Assembly (NCBI GenBank): GCA_037043455.1
Contig: JAWPHD010006793.1
Location: 1 to 64,000 of the forward strand
Length of the DNA: 64,000 nt
Reading direction: 5' to 3'
From: Cyrtodaria siliqua
Taxonomy: Eukaryota; Mollusca; Bivalvia; Adapedonta; Hiatellidae
Shown here: piece after piece, positions 51,064 to 62,739 of the stretch
Position numbering within the stretch: the first letter of the stretch is position 1
Layout of the letters: each line of letters begins with the position of its first letter
Position numbers and translations under genes: made by a program
Notes under the pieces: generated by a model
What the model was told of the DNA's origin: nothing
Databases searched by the model: none
What the model saw: the letters and a program-made list of their open reading frames with translations, nothing else

Positions 51064-51888
51064 CTACGTTATTGGATAGAATAAACTGATGAAAACGAAT
51101 AAAACTGCGATAAATAATAAATGAGTACAGTATATACTACTTAATATTGTTGTGTCGTTATTTATAGTTTTCTTATGCTTTTTACAACCGTCAAGCGAAT
51201 AATTTTGTTTGAAACTTAGTCTCCAGTGGCCTGAAATACACGCAAGAAAGCATGATTTGGGATCTTACAAAAAAAATAGTAACTCCGGCTTACGCCGCTT
51301 ATCATATATTTGGGCGTACCAATAAAAAGTCCGTGGATACGCCCCTGAGGCAATATGGTTTTTAACTAGACAAAGATGTTATCGAATTTCACAGTCGTCA
51401 TATTCCTCTCTGTATTGCCAAAGTAACTGAAGCAAGATTTTGCAATTACGATTTTCATCAGAAAGCATGACAAGATATACTAGTATTTAGACCAGACCTT
51501 GAATTCACCAACCATTCTTCAAACTATTCTTAGACTTGAGCTCAAATACTCAAATGTCCTTTATATATATTCCCATGACCTTCAAAGATAAACAAACGTA
51601 TGAAGATGATATTTATTAGTATTACTCATATGTATACATAGCAGCTTGTTATGAACGTTTATAATTTAAACTTATAGAAATATTTGTGATTGAAAATTTG
51701 CATACTTGGGCTTGGTTGGTGAATTCAAGGCCAGGACACTTTTAAATATCAGAATGTTCACTTCATGTTCTCACTCTTAACCAAGTTTCGTTTGAATCGG
51801 TTGGAGGGCTATGCATTCAGTTTATACTTATTTGATCGTAAAGGCGACACAATATGAACGGAATATGAAACCCAATAATCATGTTAAG
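51064..51888. other. Intergenic, nothing recognised
   Basis: AT-rich DNA without identified repeats or frames. Confidence 0.4.
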
Positions 51889-51889
51889 A

Positions 51890-52175
51890 GTGAAGACAAT
51901 CCGTCAGAAAGGCTGTGCTAGGAGGCTTTTGTATGTTTGTTTGGTGTTTGACGTCATTTTCCAACACATTTTAGGATATGTATGACGGTCGATTGTTTTG
52001 TGATGGAGGCAGACCATTCATTAATTCCTGGGTAAAACCAGTACTGTATACCTCCCGCCATCCGTAGCAATCGACACTTTCTCACTTACAAGTTGAGCTC
52101 CCAGTGGGGAGGCGAGACGGTTTACCACGCAACGTCGTTAACCCCTGGGTCACGGACGTGTTTACCTGTACTAGA
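51890..52175 (-). mobile_element. SINE family S1, longer copy
   Basis: The tRNA-like head complement (52060-52150) is followed on the minus strand by CCAGGAATTAATG, TGACGTCA-like words and ACGGATTGTC. The copy at 52435-52770 has the same order, so S1 is at least 280 bp. Confidence 0.6.
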
Positions 52176-52434
52176 GGGCAGACACACAGCATCGTTTGTA
52201 TATCATCTGCAATGAGTACATAGGGCTAATCTTTGATCATAAGAAAAACATCATCTTGGCATATGCATGCTACCCAATTTCGTTTGAATCATTTATAAAC
52301 TCACGGTACGAAGAGTAACATCTACATGATGTTTCTGCATACAAACTTCAAAGAACAGATTAAAGAACCATTACTCATTCGATACTTATTGATCGAATTG
52401 GCGAAACCACGTATTAACCAATCATCATGTTTTT

Positions 52435-52770
52435 AGACAATCCGTCGGATGTGAGAGGAGATAAACACAACACATTTTTGGTTACAAAGAACTAATTGTC
52501 ATGGATTACTAATGTTACCGAACACGTGTTTGTTTGTTTGAATGGTGTGTTACGTCATTGTTAGCACATGTTACGTCATATATGACGATCTATTTTGTCT
52601 GTAGTAGCGGCAGACTATCCCATTTTTCCTGGGTAGAACCAGTTCTGTATAACTCCCGTCATCCGTAAGAATGGACACTTTCTCACTTGGCAAGTCGCGC
52701 TTCAAGTGGGATTCGAACTCGCAGCGGTGAGAGACGACAACGTTTTAGACGAAACTTTATTATCCCGTCC
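52435..52770 (-). mobile_element. SINE family S1, longer copy 2
   Basis: Shares AGACAATCCGTC, GTTTGTTTG(A/G)(A/T)(T/G)GTG, TATATGACG(A/G)TC, TCCTGGGTA(G/A)AACCAGT, CGTCATCCGTAAGAATGGAC and the complement of the GCGAGTTCGAATCCCAC B box with the preceding copy. Confidence 0.6.
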
Positions 52771-53700
52771 ACAGAATCGCTGGAAACTGCAGGAGTTGCA
52801 CATACTTTTATCAAGATCGTTTAACAAATTCAATATTAAACATGCACTCGTATAAGATCCTCTGTTTTATACGTAAGAGCCTATAATAGATCAGACGCGA
52901 TCGATTACCCTTATTGCGTCCGTTCAATCGCCCGAATCTGTGATTAACTTCACGTCAACAGTGAGTGTTTTCTCTGACTGTATAATGATATTTTAAATAA
53001 CATATATCACATAACCAGTCTGTTAATTAAGCACGCGATATACTGAAATGCTGCATAATCACTGTTGTTCTGGGCGCCTGTTTCAACCAAAGGTTTTTCT
53101 GCAGTAGCTTGAGCAACTTAAATAATACGTACATCAATTGTTTATCAGTAGAACTGGTATTTTTAGTGGTAAAGTTTAGTTTTGGAAATTGGTTGAGAAT
53201 ACATATTTTACAGCCCAAATGATTTTTTGATGGAGCTTTTCCTATGTAAATTTCTTGTTGGCGGGACAGTAGAAAATGAAGAAATTTAATATAATTCAGT
53301 TAGCCTTCATATTTTGCTATAAAACTTAAGGTTTTCTTAATTTACGAATATCCAACAATTTTTAAACTATTTTCGGATAAAAACTCTTTAAAAATATTTT
53401 TCAAATTGTTCATGCAGCAGGATTTTGCATTGAAAATGCCCCCCCCCCCCCCCCCCTCCCCTCAAAAACAGCTTTCGGGCAAATATTTTTTTTCTCAACC
53501 GCTTTTGAAAAGTAAAGTATTTTTATTTAATACTAAACATGTCTGTTTCACTGATATACAGCTTATTTAGGTACTATATGAATATTGTCTGAAAAGTAAA
53601 AAAAACTTTGACTGAAACAAGCGCCCCAAACAATATATACAATTACCATCCTGCTACAGAAGTTACATTTACCCTTAGCTATATAATAATTCAACCGAAC
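52771..53700. other. Intergenic, poly-C tract
   Basis: AT-rich apart from an 18-C or longer run near 53439-53460. No genes or repeats recognised. Confidence 0.45.
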
Positions 53701-53954
53701 TTAAAGGGACACACGGCAATCTTGAAGTTTTTATCAAGTGTAAACTTGAAATATGCGTTTCGTTTTATTAATCCAGTATCCTTTGACTTTAAATATATTA
53801 TTGGAGCAATATTATCAACAGTTAGTATTATGCAAAATATTTGCTTTATACTATTCTTGCAATTAATATTAATGATTGAACTCATGCAAGTTAAGTAGAA
53901 ACTAACGGGACGCCACAAGTTTTTCAAAATTCAAGATTGCCGTATGTCCCTTAA
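53701..53954. mobile_element. MITE with TTAA flanks
   Basis: Starts TTAAAGGGACACACGGCAAT and ends ATTGCCGTATGTCCCTTAA. About 22 bp of inverted terminal repeat follow the TTAA. The interior is AT-rich with no transposase. TTAA target sites are typical of piggyBac-type elements, so a non-autonomous relative is likely. Confidence 0.75.
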
Positions 53955-54150
53955 ATATGCAGTTTATTTAATAATGCATGTGAACATTTCACAAGAAGCT
54001 GACGCATACTATGAAGGTTTACTATAGTATTTGTTGTAGCACCAATTACTCTTCGAGATCGCCTACAGTCCCTTTAAAGCAGAGAGGAATAATATAGTAT
54101 ATAAACTATTTTTAAACTGATTGCTGTACATAATCCTTATTTCATTACGT

Positions 54151-54432
54151 GGTCCCGCCTTAATTCCGTTAAGCGATAGAAAAGCTTATATTAGCAGGAC
54201 TGTATAACGAATATTTCGACAATTATAAGACTTGTTTAAAAACATATTTTACCGAAACAAATGTGATAACCTGTTTAACATTACCTATTAAATGTTTTAA
54301 TTTTACAATATGCAAACATTTTAAGACTAAATTAACGTTTTATTTCATACCCCAGCCAACCCCGTTTTAGCTTTTCGAAGAAGGGGTTGGATGGGGTATG
54401 AAAGTTGATACTCGGACCAGGGAATGTGCAGC
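54151..54432 (+). repeat. Dispersed repeat H, copy 2
   Basis: Matches 48372-48625 with an extra 20-30 bp in the middle (AACATTTTAAGACTAAATT region). Both copies keep the CCAACCCC...GGGGTTGG hairpin. Confidence 0.75.
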
Positions 54433-54534
54433 GAGTATATAGCGGGTTGTATAATTACCATTGTTACAGTACCGTTAGTATATTTTTTTATTCTCAAATA
54501 AAGAAGCGCACTTGATAATTACTTCGTGATTGAA

Positions 54535-54840
54535 TTGAATTGGGGTTTTACGGCGCACAGACATAAAAAAGTTATATGGCGCCAACAGGAAAGGACATTC
54601 CAGGCTCACTCTCCATTTACATCTATATATAAATATACATATATATGCAGAATGGGCCTAGAAACTTCCCACCTGCAGAACTGCAGAGTTGTGCTGCGAA
54701 TTCTCTGGCAAACAATCCATTTTCCGCTGGAGCCACGATGAAGACCTTTAACGAACATGACAAAAAATGACAAAATGAACATGACTTCGTGGGGATTCTA
54801 TCCCTATGCTTGGTTAAGCGGTCATATTCTTGCACGGGAA
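54535..54840 (+). repeat. Dispersed repeat E, copy 2
   Basis: GGGGTTTTACGGCGCACAGA, TATATGGCGCCAACAG, CATTCCAGGCTCAC, GCAGAATGGGCCTAGAAA and CAGAACTGCAGAGTTG match 35469-35734 in order. Confidence 0.7.
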
Positions 54841-55855
54841 CCGTACTTCGTGACTGACTCGTTACAATATTTAAATTACTTAATAATTATGCAAATACAA
54901 TACTTCTCTGAGTACTAAAACGTGTAATAATGCGGAATGTGTAAAATAACGATGTGTACAGATCGGTCGATGATAATTTTGATGTCTGAGACAAAATTGA
55001 TATTGATGTATTGTGCTATACAGAGCTAAGGAAATATTACAGACTTGTTAATTAAAACAAAAAGCCTCCTACCCACTTACTCACGGTAATAAAGAGTATA
55101 TCATAGACATGGTGGGGCAGACATGGGCACTCGCACATGTATATTTCATGGGATATGTTCAACGCTGAATAATACTGAATAAAAAAAGAAAGTGTGCACT
55201 TAAAATATGACCCAATGTTCCCTTTGGGAGGGGCCGTAACTAATGTTGTTAAAACGTGTGGTCCAACCCGTTTACATATTATATGGCAATAAAACATGTT
55301 TAAATCAAAACATGTTCTCTTTTCCCCAAAAAATATTTTGCTTTATTCCCCAAAAATATGTTTCGAATGTTCCCTTGTTCCCCAAAAATATTACCAGTAA
55401 CAGACAATTTTCCTTTGTTCCCCATGAAATAAACGGTCTTGTTTCCTTGCTTCCCAAAACCCCTTGTAGACCCTCGTTACTTTGCTGTGAACATGTTCAT
55501 CATAAATGTTTTTAAACATCAAAACTAGGTGTTTGAGAAGACATTACAAGTTTGACATTCATGAGCAATTCCAGAAAACCAGAAATTAACAAGATGACGG
55601 TTATCTTGTGTTTTACCCAATCAGTAAGCAGTTTGCAATATTGGTTTTGCTCTCGTTTGACTTTGAGAGACTCAAAATCTGTTCATATAAAGTGTCTCTA
55701 CTTTAATGATGCGTACATGTTGTATATTTTAAAATTTGTTTACTAACTTAATCATTAAAACTTTTTTAAATGTTTGCAAACAAAAATGTGCACACTTTAT
55801 TTTTTGACTGAATTTAGTAAAATTAGATGTGAACGTTTACACATGTTACCATGAC
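54841..55855. other. Intergenic, TTCCCC-rich stretch
   Basis: 55315-55460 holds several loose TGTTCCCCAAAAATAT copies. Nothing else is recognised. Confidence 0.45.
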
Positions 55856-56107
55856 GCGATGGTACGATGGCGATGGTACGATGGTACGATGTCGATGATA
55901 CGATGGTCCATCGCGTCATCGCCATCGTACCGTCTTACCATCGCCATCGTACTATCGTACCATCGCGCATCGAATTTAAACGCGATGGTACGATGGTGCA
56001 TCGTACCATCGCGATCGACCCTTTACAAGGTCATCGTACCATCGCGTCATCGTACCATCGTGCCATCGCCATCGTACCATCGTACCATCGTACCATCGCG
56101 CATCGAC
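55855..56107. repeat. CGATGGTAC palindromic minisatellite cluster
   Basis: CGATGGTACGATGG units on one side and CCATCGTACCATCG units on the other, in several alternating blocks. AAACGCGATGG and TTTACAAGGTC / CTTGTAAAGGTCGAC words separate the blocks. Open frames across it encode only the repeat. Confidence 0.85.
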
Positions 56108-56682
56108 TTGTAAAGGTCGACACGCGATTGTAAGATGGCTCTAACGGAACACCGTAAGTACGTCAGTGGCATGATAGCCAGACTATTCTGAACTTGACGA
56201 AATACTTTTGCCACCTGGTAGTAGAATCTGAGAATAATACAGATAAGCAAGTTTAGCCTTGGCAGCCAACATGCTGCATCACTGATAAACTCGCCGGAAT
56301 ACCACCGGCATTTATTAAGCAGAATAGACCTGCTACCAGCCTGAAGAAGAAGAAGAAAATACACGATATATCATATTTAAAAAAAAAATGATAATAATAA
56401 TAATTTAATTTTCAGGCTTGCCAATGTAGTAGTACAGATATGACCTTCCAGAAAACGTCACTTTGCAGGTAAGAATATTTGTACACGATATATCTATTTA
56501 GATTATTATTAAGACTATCTCCTCCAATGAACCCTAGAAACTCGTCAGCAATGGAAGAAAAATGGAGATGGACTTTTTAACCAGGTAAGTGCCTAGTCCT
56601 TCATAAAACATACTCGAAGTCAAGGCAAAATACCTTGGTGTTACTATTAGCAATGACATCAATATTTTTTTCTTTCCTATTA
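56108..56682. other. Intergenic, nothing recognised
   Basis: Mixed-composition DNA with GAAGAAGAAGAAG near 56344 and an A-rich tract near 56380. No gene found. Confidence 0.4.
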
Positions 56683-57154
56683 GGTTTACCAACACCAATT
56701 ACATGTAAACCTCCGAGGTGTAGTCGAATGTAGTTCCTATAATAAAAAGTAATCCCTCCTTTTTCGATGGAAATGGGCATTATAAGTAGGGGGAAACTGC
56801 CCATTTCTATTCGATTTTGTGGTTATATGTATAAGAAGCGTATTAATAGGTTTTACTGGATCACTGATGAACATTTTCGAAATTTCGACTCCATGCTTAC
56901 ACTTTGTGAGCAATGAAAACAGTCGATCAATAAAAACAGCTGTACCCTTGACCTGTTTAGTAAACAAACAAGAACTTTCTTACATGTCTTGTGACCCCAC
57001 GTTTTCTGGTGATTTTTCAAGTGGAAAAATAGTTTTCTATATGAACATTACACTGCTGCATTATCCATACTTGAGTTGAATTTGCAGCAAATCATTAATA
57101 TGTGACACTTTAACATTGGTGTCTATGGGGAAAATAATTGGTGCTTTCACACCT
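56683..57154 (+). mobile_element. Dispersed element A, second copy (right end missing)
   Basis: Nearly identical to 13954-14424 and in the same orientation. The match ends at GGTGCTTTCACACCTA; the CTCGGAGG right end of the first copy is absent, so this copy is truncated or recombined. Confidence 0.8.
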
Positions 57155-57600
57155 ATTACAGTTGTCCTGCGGAACAAATTACGCTTTGGTGTAGGCATGC
57201 TCTCTGACATGTCGTACTGTCATACTTTTACCTTCACTCTTTTACTAAATCTACACAAACTCATACAGCTGCGCAAGGTGTCGGGACTGGCCACTGCTTT
57301 GCTTTCGCGGTCGTAGCCCTCGAAAGTGTTGCTTTAAAAACATAAGCCCAGCAAGGAACAACATAGCATAAAAACGCAGTTCATGGCTGAGCGACATTTT
57401 GGCAATGGAAATGAAGATTTTCTTTTTTTAAATTTCTGATGAAAACGGTAAAATGCCTCCACCTGGACCATCTTTCTTGTGAAGATCATACAGATGTCAA
57501 CACAAACATGTGCTTTCCTGATACACGATTTTATTTGGGAGAATAGCAGAAAAACTAAATTGTCCCCAGTCTGGATCAGCATTACAGTTGCTGGGTATAT
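57155..57600. other. Intergenic, nothing recognised
   Basis: An 82-codon minus-strand open frame (57334-57582) shows no family resemblance. No repeats recognised. Confidence 0.4.
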
Positions 57601-57604
57601 TTAT

Positions 57605-58385
57605 TTACAGAAATGCACATAATGGGCTTACATTGACAGAAATGCACTTAATGGGCTTACATTGACAGAAATGCACATAATGGGCTTACATTGACAGAAA
57701 TGCACATAATTTGCTTACATTGACAGAAATGCACATAATGGGCTTACATTGACAGAAATGCACATAATTTGCTTACATTGACAGAAATGCACATAATGGG
57801 CTTACATTGACAGAAATGCACATAATTTGCTTACATTGACAGAAATGCACATAATTTGCTTACATTGACAGAAATGCACATAATTTGCTTACATTGACAG
57901 AAATGCACATAATGGGCTTACATTGACAGAAATGTACATAATGGGCTTACATTGACAGAAATGCACATAATTTGCTTACATTGACAGAAATGCACATAAT
58001 GGGCTTACATTGACAGAAATGCACATAATAGGCTTACATTGACAGAAATGCACATAATTTGCTTACATTGACAGAAATGCACATAATGGGCTTACATTGA
58101 CAGAAATGCACATAATTTGCTTACATTGACAGAAATGCACATAATGGGCTTACATTGACAGAAATGCACATAATGGGCTTACATTGACAGAAATGCACAT
58201 AATTTGCTTACATTGACAGAAATGCACATAATGGGCTTACATTGACAGAAATGCATATAATAGGCTTACATTGACAGAAATGCACATAATGGGCTTACAT
58301 TGACAGAAATGCACATAATTTGTTTACATTGACAGAAATGCTCAGAATGGGCTTACATTGACAGAAATGAATACAGTGGGCTTCA
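57605..58385. repeat. 29-bp minisatellite, about 27 copies, two unit types
   Basis: The unit is GACAGAAATGCACATAATGG followed by GCTTACATT. A second type has TAATTTGC in place of TAATGGGC; TAATAGGC occurs rarely. The two main types are interspersed, often alternating. Confidence 0.95.
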
Positions 58386-59377
58386 CATTTAAATAATACC
58401 ATTCCGACGTCACATAGTACTCGTAAGAGAGTGTTGTAGGATGTAGAGATGAAGGTCAAATTTTGCAATGAAGACTCAAATCTAGCACCATGTAATTTTG
58501 GCCGTATTCCATCACTTTTCGCCAGTTAAGTTCGATTTCAAGTATTGTAATACATGCATTTCGTCAAACAAGTACTTGATGTCACTGTTCCTCAAAAAAA
58601 AGGACACTTCAAAAACGGCGGCAAATGGTTATAGGGAAAGAAAGAAAGTTACATGTATGTAAACCAGCTTTCGCTTTGGGCTTTTCCGCTTCGATGAAAG
58701 TTTGAGAGAAAATTCAGTCGTTTTTCAGATTTCAAAGCAGAAATGGTACATGAACATACCTTAATGATATAATTGCGATCTTCGACTTTTGATACCGTGT
58801 TGCGCATAAAAACGCAAACTTCGCACGCTCAAATCCTGTCCCAGAATTTGCTCAACTCATTTTAATAGCACAGCACCGTTGGTGTATGATTTGCGCGTTT
58901 CCCATTCGTGATAATCAGCTCATGCAAACACACATTATTATATAAACAAACAAGACAATACATAGAGACAATGTTCCGGTACTGGTGGTTACCAGCGCAC
59001 GATGTTTATGATTGATAGCTACATCACAATTACGTCTGCATACATTCCCTCGAGCCTTGTTCATCAGCGTTATTCATCAGTGTTATTCAGAAAGTGTGCG
59101 CTGCCTACACAGGTTGTATGTATGTTATGAAGTTTGTGTAGGTATAAAAGCCGAACAGGAAAGTAGCATTCATATATTCTCAGTGATGTAAGCGAAGAGT
59201 GGAAGTGATGACGTCATTCAGTTTTCCTGGACGAGTTGGGGAGTGGGGAGCAACTAGGCAGGAGTGGTTAGTAATTATATGTAGCTCCTGGTCAACTCGT
59301 GTTGTACTGTACCCATTTGGTGATACAGGTGATATCTAATTATTACTCAAACCCCACCTACTGCTCCCACCCAAATC
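58386..59377. other. Intergenic, nothing recognised
   Basis: No gene recognised. GAACAGGAAAGTAGCATTCA near 59152 echoes repeat C. Confidence 0.4.
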
Positions 59378-59915
59378 TTAAAGGGGTTGATGCACTATTT
59401 TCAAACAAGATTTATTTTAAAGGGCTCTGAAAAACTTGAAAAAAGATGAAAGAATTATCAAAATGCCATGAAAAATAAAGGAGATATGACCTATTGGAAA
59501 TTTGCAAAAGAAACATAAATGGAGGCGGCCATCTTTGAACGATGACGTCATCGCGCCTTTTTAACATAATTATATGGCATATTGAGAAAATGTGTTTTAA
59601 AGCAAAGAAAATCACTGCAAATGAAAAATAAGCTTACAATTTATACATTTTATATCTGTATACTTATTTTTAATCAATTTGCATTGATTTTCTTTGCTTC
59701 AATCTATATTTTGTCAATATTCCATATATGTTAAAACGGCGCGATGACGTCATCGTTCAAAGATGGCCGCCTCCATTTATGTTCTTTGCACATTTTCAAT
59801 AGGTCATATCTCCTTTATTTTACATGGTATTTTGATAATTCTTCCAGCTTTTTTCAAGTTTTTCAGAGCCCTTTTAAATAGATATTGTTTGAAAATAGTG
59901 CATCATCCCCTTTAA
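59378..59915. mobile_element. Long-arm palindromic MITE with TTAA ends
   Basis: Starts TTAAAGGGGTTGATGCACTA and ends TAGTGCATCATCCCCTTTAA. The arms stay complementary for roughly 250 bp each, for example GAGGCGGCCATCTTTGAACG against CGTTCAAAGATGGCCGCCTC, both beside GATGACGTCATCG. The centre is short and AT-rich. No open frame, so it depends on another element's transposase. Confidence 0.9.
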
Positions 59916-59934
59916 GTGTCCGTTTCCGGATTCA

Positions 59935-60115
59935 CAGAACAGAGTCAATGAAATTCACGCTTGCAAAACAGACGACAATTACATTGAAAAGCAAAGGTAT
60001 GCGACACCACAAATATAAAAGGGTTGACAATAGGGGTACCGCCTATGAACGGTCATTAACAGAATCCCAATAAAACCGGACAATGTAAATAACAAATCTA
60101 CGCAAAGTTGTTATA
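59935..60115 (-). repeat. Dispersed repeat C, fragment
   Basis: CACAAATATAAAAGGGTTGA, CAATAGGGGTACCGCC and CCCAATAAAACCGGACAATG correspond to the minus-strand copy at 16560-16700. Confidence 0.5.
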
Positions 60116-61491
60116 AAAAACTCAAAACTAAACTAAGTTGTGCATTTTTGAATGACGTATGATATTGATTTCACTTTGCACAATTTCTATTTCGACAATT
60201 TAGATATACTGACAATGTCATATAACTTGAACAAATGGTCAAACTTTAGATAAAACAATTCCATTATACGGTTGTTCCTATTTCTATATATATATATAAA
60301 AATTAGTATTGTGTCTGCTTCAAGATAAAGGTTTCAGCATTCTGACCAATCACTTACTTTTACAGGTACAGCTATTAATAGATGCACCAAATTCAAAATT
60401 TGACAGTTAGGAATAAAAGTTTTGTTCTAGAAAGTATGGAAAATAAATACATTATATAATTATTTTGATATATCTGTATAGAGTAATGTTTAATGTATTT
60501 ACATGCCAAATGTTATGGTTTAAAAATGCTTTATTATTAAGAGAAATTTGTGATTAAACCTCTCTGAGCAGCATAATGCATAAAATGATCAGAAAAGTTT
60601 CTCTGGGGCCATTTTGTTTTTTTTATACTCAACCCTGGCCTTTAAGCTTATGTTTGACCTTGCTGTGAAATAAATGTCGCGTGACACATGTTTTAAAGTT
60701 ACTTCTCAAAACATAACGATTAATTACCGACGTTTGAGGTCACTGCAACGTTCGAGGTCACTAACCTATTTTCGACAAGTCAAAGTAATATAATTTCAAT
60801 TTTAACAGGAAGGTCATCATGACCTACTTGTAGACCGATTTTTTTTTCAAATGAAAGTTAACTTGGTTTTCAACTTGGTTTTCATATTTGAATGTACATT
60901 AAAATCATATCCAAAATATACATAAGCACATATGAGAGTCTTTGTTGATATTACATCTTTTTATTTTATATATTAAAGTGTTATCAAGTTTATGATCAAA
61001 GAGAGATAAAAACTCAACCAAATCACAAATTTCGCTTGAACTCCGAGTGAAAATATTTCCCCCAAACTGTTTTACCGTCCAGGAACTATTCTACATCTGC
61101 ATGTAATGAAAAGTAAGCGCGTAACCATAACAACCTCGAGTTTAAACAGCGAGGTTAATATCAGCTATATTCTAAATATAGCACGTTGCCTCCAGTAGCA
61201 ACAGGACTGTTCGTTTAGGAATGCAAGCTTGCTGAACGGGAGGGAAACGCCTTTGTGTTGAATCGTCGTGCACTTCAGTTTATTTTTGAAGTCATTCGAT
61301 TCGATAAACATTTATAAACGAGTGAATTAAACGTTTAAGAAAGTGGACATTATTGCAAAACTGGATAATATACTCTGGATGTGATAATATAATTAACGAT
61401 CTGTTTAGCTTGCATAAAGAGCGTCTATTAAATAGTGTGACCTGGGAGTTAAGTTTTCTTTGTAAAAGTAAATAGTTAAACATTCGCAATT
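60116..61491. other. Upstream region of the claudin-like gene
   Basis: AT-rich to about 61030, then more balanced. The last few hundred bases presumably contain the promoter and 5' untranslated region. No promoter element is called. A short TA run lies near 60288. Confidence 0.4.
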
Positions 61492-61714
61492 ATGGGGTAC
61501 AACACGTCGTCGGTATGGATCAAAGTGGCACTCATATGTTTGATCCTTGCGACCATCCTGTTTGTGGTTGGGTTTGCGACGCCAAATTGGATGGGATATA
61601 ACTGGGCGTATTCCGACGTTGACTACGGACTTTGGAAGTACTCGCACTGCGACCATACACGATGCCGAACGTATTCCATTAGCTCTGCATTTCTAAACAG
61701 CAGTGGATGGGAAG
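61492..61714 (+). CDS. Claudin/PMP22-like four-pass membrane protein, first coding exon
   Basis: The ATG at 61492 opens 74 codons plus one base and ends at a GTATTA donor (61715), phase 1. Residues 9-30 form a hydrophobic helix (KVALICLILATILFVVGFAT) preceded by a short N terminus, as in transmembrane segment 1 of the claudin/PMP22/EMP family. The start of the first extracellular loop follows: PNW at 31-33, GLW at 46-48, then cysteines 53 and 58, matching the family signature W...GLW...C...C. Those cysteines are expected to form a disulphide. The family acts in cell junctions or as membrane adaptors; which role applies cannot be told from one exon. Remaining exons are not seen before the window ends. 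Reading on into the intron adds only two residues before a stop. Confidence 0.75.
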
Positions 61715-62739
61715 GTATTAGATTATAGGTTAACGAATTACGTAGACCAGCATGTCCCACCCGCCCATTTTCAGTGTTTAAAATTAAAAACTGTATGAAA
61801 ATAAAACATTCAAATCTATCTATATTTATTTTTGTAATAAAGTTATTTGCCCTTAGGCTTCTTAAACATGTTAATTAAGATGCATTCCCTTTAGTTTCAG
61901 AAATAGTGTTTATGAAATTAAAACATGTATAAGCATAAATACTGTCTAATGTTTTAGGTGTATCCATTCTTCAAACTATATTAGATAAACCGAATACAAC
62001 ATCATTGCAAAACATAAAAATAAACATATCACAAACATATATCTTAAAGGGCTAGCGTGGTTGTCCTGGAGAACTTTTGTTTGATTGACATGTGCTGCAG
62101 TGAAGGGGCTATTATTCCTATTTGAAGCCATAAAAATAACAGCATGGGGTGATATGGTTCAGAGTGGTCAGTACCAAGCTTAGAAGTTTAGAGATATTAT
62201 CAGACAGAGAATTACACATGATTGGGGGAGTGTTTAAGACAAAATACATTTTATCATTACATTTTAATTGTTCATTATCAGGAAGATTCACTGAGAGTTA
62301 CATATTTTGTAATCCACCTAATTATAATAGTTCCTTGATATACACTTTTATACCCATTTATGATCCATGTAGGGTGCTCCCTTTGGATTTGGATAAAATG
62401 TCCTCATCTGTGTCAACACACATTTTGGCATGACTTTTCTGCGATGGTGAATTGCCCATTCTCCTCCATTGACACGTGCCTGCTTCACGCGTAAATAACG
62501 TGGGTCATTCCAGCCACCTAAATTTGAAATTATTTTCCAGTAATGTGTATATTTTGCACGTCTAATGGCACTATTTTAATTACACGGAGCCTGTCCATTT
62601 CCTATCCATAAAAAGTTTCGTGATGTCACACATGGTGCCTGTAAACAGTGTTCACATTCTCCATAATTCAACACTAGCTCTTCCTCTACCTCTTCTTCGT
62701 GATTATCTCCGATGTGACCATTTCTTGGCTCATCTTACT
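61715..62739 (+). other. Start of the claudin-like gene's first intron
   Basis: AT-rich. No acceptor followed by a claudin-like second helix is found. A 94-codon open frame at 62149-62433 has no family resemblance. Confidence 0.45.
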
